A stretch of DNA of 5,365 bases from CAYZYO01 sp964482585 (GTDB lineage: Bacteria > Bacillota > Syntrophomonadia > Syntrophomonadales > Syntrophomonadaceae): assembly GCA_964482585.1 (NCBI GenBank), contig CAYZYO010000131.1:1-5365 (forward strand). Direction: 5' to 3'. Below the pieces are notes generated by a model. The model did not search any database and had not been told where the DNA came from. It saw only the letters and a list, made by a program, of their open reading frames with translations. The first letter of the stretch is position 1. Each line of letters starts with the position of its first letter. This document shows, piece by piece, positions 4,698 through 5,365 of the stretch. The translations under genes were made by a program, and so were the position numbers.

Positions 4698-5051
4698 ATG
4701 GTGCAAGACATTATCAGGTCTATTGAGGAAGAGTATTATAAAAAAGACATTCCACGTTTTGGTCCTGGAGATACAGTTAAGGTACATGTTAAAGTTGTTG
4801 AAGGAAACAGGAAAAGAATCCAGATTTATGAGGGGACTGTTATAAGAATAAGAGGAGGAGGACTATCACAGACATTTACAGTTAGAAGAACCTCTTATGG
4901 AGTAGGAGTTGAGAGGACATTTCCCGTACATTCTCCCCAGATTGATAAAATTGAAGTAAAAAGAAGAGGAAAAGTCCGTAGAAGCCGGTTATATTACCTG
5001 CGGAAATTAACTGGTAAAAAGGCCAGGGTTAAAGAAAAGGGTAGATATTAA
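4698..5051 (+). CDS. rplS: 50S ribosomal protein L19
   Basis: L19 lies at the 30S-50S interface of the 50S subunit and contributes to an intersubunit bridge. From the ATG at 4698 the protein has 117 residues, the usual length. The N-terminal helix is QDIIRSIEEEYYKKDIPRFGPGDTVKV (3-29). The core follows with EGNRKRIQIYEGTVIRIRGGG (35-55), FTVRRTSYGVGVERTFPVHSP (60-80) and IEVKRRGKVRRSRLYYLRKLTGKKARVKE (85-113), all family hallmarks. The start is set by AAGGAGGT at 4686-4693; GTG 4701 is an equally possible start, two codon positions being adjacent. A longer reading from 4647 is rejected. The gene has its own promoter and a folded leader, and ends at a strong terminator, so it forms its own transcription unit as well as the operon's last gene. 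Confidence 0.97.
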   Translation: MVQDIIRSIEEEYYKKDIPRFGPGDTVKVHVKVVEGNRKRIQIYEGTVIRIRGGGLSQTFTVRRTSYGVGVERTFPVHSPQIDKIEVKRRGKVRRSRLYYLRKLTGKKARVKEKGRY

Positions 5052-5058
5052 AACATAG

Positions 5059-5095
5059 ATTGAAAGAATACCTGATGGGTATTCTTTTTTTCAAT
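5059..5095 (+). terminator. Intrinsic terminator after rplS
   Basis: AAAGAATACC (5063-5072) pairs perfectly with GGTATTCTTT (5078-5087) around a 5-nt loop. The T-run covers 5085-5091. The outer bases ATTGAAA (5059-5065) also match TTTCAAT (5089-5095), giving an alternative, longer closing stem. It begins within 10 nt of the rplS stop codon and should end the operon transcript. On the opposite strand there is no comparable T-run, so it looks one-directional. Confidence 0.88.
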
Positions 5096-5277
5096 ATAGA
5101 TATATTATAAACTTACTTCCCGGTATTATACTGATAGAGTGTATGCTTAAATAGGCCATAATTTATGTAAGTAATGTGATCCTGGTACATAATACTGGAT
5201 GCAAGAAGTAGCAGAAGCTCTTTAAATAGTCTTTAGTAAGAAAATAAAGGCTTAATGTAATCACCTTACCGGACAGA
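5096..5277. other. Intergenic region without recognisable genes
   Basis: No convincing coding region or RNA gene is visible. The genes that often follow rplS in Firmicutes (lepB, ylqF/rbgA, rnhB) are not present before the window ends. Some secondary structure exists. CCGGTATTAT (5120-5129) pairs with ATAATACTGG (5189-5198) over 10 bp with one G-U. ACTTAC (5111-5116) pairs with GTAAGT (5167-5172). AAGC plus CTTTA (5215-5224, one bulged T) pairs with TAAAGGCTT (5245-5253). I see no promoter that I would defend and no known riboswitch core. Confidence 0.55.
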
Positions 5278-5353
5278 ACCGTAGAGGCGACTTCAGTCGC
5301 CGCCCTGACACCCTGATTTGCGGCTGGTCGGCGACTGAAGTCGCCTCTACGGT
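5278..5353. repeat. GC-rich 25-bp inverted repeat, probable dispersed hairpin or MITE-like element
   Basis: Bases 5278-5302 are perfectly complementary to 5329-5353, with a 26-nt centre. Each arm is itself nearly palindromic: GGCGACTTCAGTCGCC at 5286-5301 and GGCGACTGAAGTCGCC at 5330-5345 differ only in the two central bases. The element can fold as one long hairpin or two small ones. It is clearly richer in G+C than its AT-rich surroundings, which suggests transfer or a mobile origin. ACCG at 5268-5271 and CGGT at 5362-5365 could be an outer extension cut off by the window end. No T-run follows, and the rplS terminator lies upstream, so a terminator role is unlikely. From memory, similar GTAGNGGCGA-type hairpins occur in many copies in some bacterial genomes. 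Confidence 0.7.
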
Positions 5354-5365
5354 ATAAGATACGGT

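Noticed and set aside
5278..5353. CRISPR repeat or tRNA-like interpretation of the GC-rich palindromic element
   Set aside because: There are only two arms in inverted orientation with no regular spacers, and no cloverleaf, anticodon or CCA-type features can be made from it.

Overview
The window is a ribosome-biogenesis and protein-export operon from a low-GC, Gram-positive-type bacterium. The gene order (ylxM, ffh, rpsP, a KH-domain gene, rimM, trmD, a SPOUT methyltransferase, rplS) is the classic Firmicutes order. AT-rich spacers, strong AGGAGG-type ribosome-binding sites, consensus housekeeping promoters and frequent GTG/TTG starts agree with this. The SPOUT gene between trmD and rplS, and the protein style of Ffh and TrmD, point to an anaerobic Clostridia-type lineage (Syntrophomonas/Moorella/Halanaerobiales-like). 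That placement is an inference from memory of these families, not a database match.

Layout. Bases 1-187 are AT-rich and apparently noncoding, with two inverted repeats. A near-consensus promoter (TTGACA, 17 nt, TAAAAT at 188-216) starts the operon, and its transcript should begin with a small hairpin (222-243). Then come ylxM (256-600), ffh (616-1959), a 116-nt gap with a U-rich hairpin, rpsP (2076-2342), khpA (2361-2591), a 104-nt gap with mutually exclusive hairpins, rimM (2696-3220, TTG start), a 54-nt gap with a long stem, trmD (3275-4009), the SPOUT methyltransferase (4006-4584, 4-nt overlap with trmD), a second strong promoter (4595-4623) with a folded leader, rplS (4698-5051) and an intrinsic terminator (about 5059-5095). 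The last 314 bases carry no gene. They end in a GC-rich 25-bp inverted repeat (5278-5353) that looks like one copy of a dispersed hairpin or MITE-like element.

The genes serve linked steps. Ffh, with its accessory factor YlxM, takes nascent membrane and secreted proteins to the translocon. S16 and L19 are structural ribosomal proteins, RimM matures the 30S head, KhpA is a small RNA-binding protein, TrmD makes m1G37 in tRNA to hold the reading frame, and the neighbouring SPOUT enzyme probably methylates an RNA that is not yet assigned.

The protein-coding content is ordinary. The parts most worth a second look are the structured gaps (especially 2589-2666), the private promoter and leader of rplS, the tandem SPOUT pair, and the terminal GC-rich repeat. 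I found no clear evidence of a wholly new system.
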